From an uncultured Moheibacter sp. (GTDB lineage Bacteria > Bacteroidota > Bacteroidia > Flavobacteriales > Weeksellaceae): 5,855 bases of DNA. The stretch covers positions 1 through 5,855 of the forward strand of contig CALLXZ010000280.1 of the NCBI GenBank assembly GCA_937875605.1, written 5' to 3'. The notes under the pieces are model-generated. The model was not told where the DNA came from. It saw only the letters and a program-made list of their open reading frames with translations, and searched no databases. The position numbers and the translations under genes were made by a program. This document shows, piece by piece, positions 5,475 to 5,855 of the stretch (positions within the stretch are counted from its first letter, which is position 1; each line of letters opens with the position of its first letter).

Positions 5475-5855
5475 TTAATCATCTTCATTCTCTTTTTCTT
5501 CGTTATTTGTTTCAGAAGGTTGACCCGGAAAATCGAATAAAGAGGCCTGTTCGCCGCTCAAGCCGTCCAAATCGTCGGGTTCTATTTCCGGAATTGGCTC
5601 TTCTTCGAGTTCTTCAGGTGCGGGATGCAGATTAATTTGTTTGATTTTATAAGAAGTCAATTGATTTCCTTGTGCTTTGATTCCTTTTACGGTTATGAAT
5701 TCTTCCAGATTAAAAGTTTCAGTTTCTTTTTCGATGCCTTTTACTTTTGCATAAATCAAATCTACAATCGGGATTTTCTGTGTGGTTACCATTTCCACAA
5801 AAGAATTAGAATTCTCCGAAAAATAAAACGGCTGAGGATTTAAGGTATCTTCCAG
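5475..5855 (-). CDS. parC: C-terminal end of DNA topoisomerase IV (gyrase-like) subunit A, 5' part outside window
   Basis: The reading frame is open from the right edge at 5855 to a TAA at 5475-5477, giving the last 126 residues; the start is outside the window. A GTG at 5798 is an internal codon, not a start, because the frame continues upstream. The stretch LEEFITVKGIKAQGNQLTSY (50-69 of the fragment), followed by KIKQINL, is the form I recognise from the C-terminal DNA-wrapping domain of flavobacterial topoisomerase IV subunit A. The last 45 or so residues are a Glu/Asp/Pro-rich acidic tail with an EQASLFDFP patch (102-110), also usual for this group. The full enzyme, with ParE, decatenates daughter chromosomes using ATP. 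Recognition rests on the tail only, so a related GyrA-type name is possible. It is a core gene that anchors the right side of the window. Confidence 0.75.
   Translation of the reverse strand: MEDTLNPQPFYFSENSNSFVEMVTTQKIPIVDLIYAKVKGIEKETETFNLEEFITVKGIKAQGNQLTSYKIKQINLHPAPEELEEEPIPEIEPDDLDGLSGEQASLFDFPGQPSETNNEEKENEDD

Noticed and set aside
5625..5843. A 72-codon plus-strand frame opposite the parC tail.
   Set aside because: It is rich in Phe, Ile and Cys as expected for the antisense of a Glu/Lys-rich coding region. The minus-strand frame has recognisable topoisomerase sequence.
5798..5855. Treating GTG at 5798 as the start of a small 107-residue acidic protein.
   Set aside because: The frame is open upstream to the window edge and the protein matches the C-terminal end of topoisomerase IV subunit A, so it is a fragment of a larger gene.

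Overview
The window (roughly 36% GC by impression) looks like chromosomal DNA of a Bacteroidota bacterium, most likely Flavobacteriia. Three things suggest this: promoter-like sites of the TAnnTTTG type, the lack of Shine-Dalgarno sites ahead of the genes, and a topoisomerase IV subunit A tail of the form seen in flavobacteria. I cannot name a genus from sequence alone.

The right part (about 4019-5855) looks like core genome. It holds the 3' end of parC (minus strand), then a rhomboid-family intramembrane protease (minus), then a convergent HAD phosphatase of the YjjG nucleotidase family (plus). The left part (1-3942, all minus) looks like one end of a surface-polysaccharide locus. Reading in the direction of transcription, it holds a multi-pass Wzx-type flippase, an AsnB-type glutamine amidotransferase/synthetase, and a GT4-like glycosyltransferase that runs off the left edge. 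The asnB-like gene and the glycosyltransferase overlap by 11 bases, so they are probably translated together. The likely combined role is sugar transfer (glycosyltransferase), amidation of a sugar acid or other glycan building block (AsnB-like protein), and export of the lipid-linked unit (flippase). The amidation role is inferred from context.

The 76 bases between the flippase and yjjG are the densest regulatory stretch. They hold two divergent TAnnTTTG boxes, four tandem 7-base units lying between the -33 and -7 elements of the yjjG promoter, and an apparently leaderless yjjG start. The flippase seems to start at TTG. An out-of-frame ATG eight bases upstream opens a three-codon ORF whose stop overlaps that TTG, so either the start is unusual or one A is missing from a short A run.

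Hand counts on sampled 60-base lines give about 40% GC in parC-side genes and the flippase, but about 30% in the asnB-like gene and glycosyltransferase. This places a composition break near 2600. I found no RNA genes, CRISPR arrays, insertion sequences or convincing terminators. I see no clear new multi-gene system. The points most worth following are the altered active-site motifs of the AsnB-like enzyme and the structure of the divergent promoter region.
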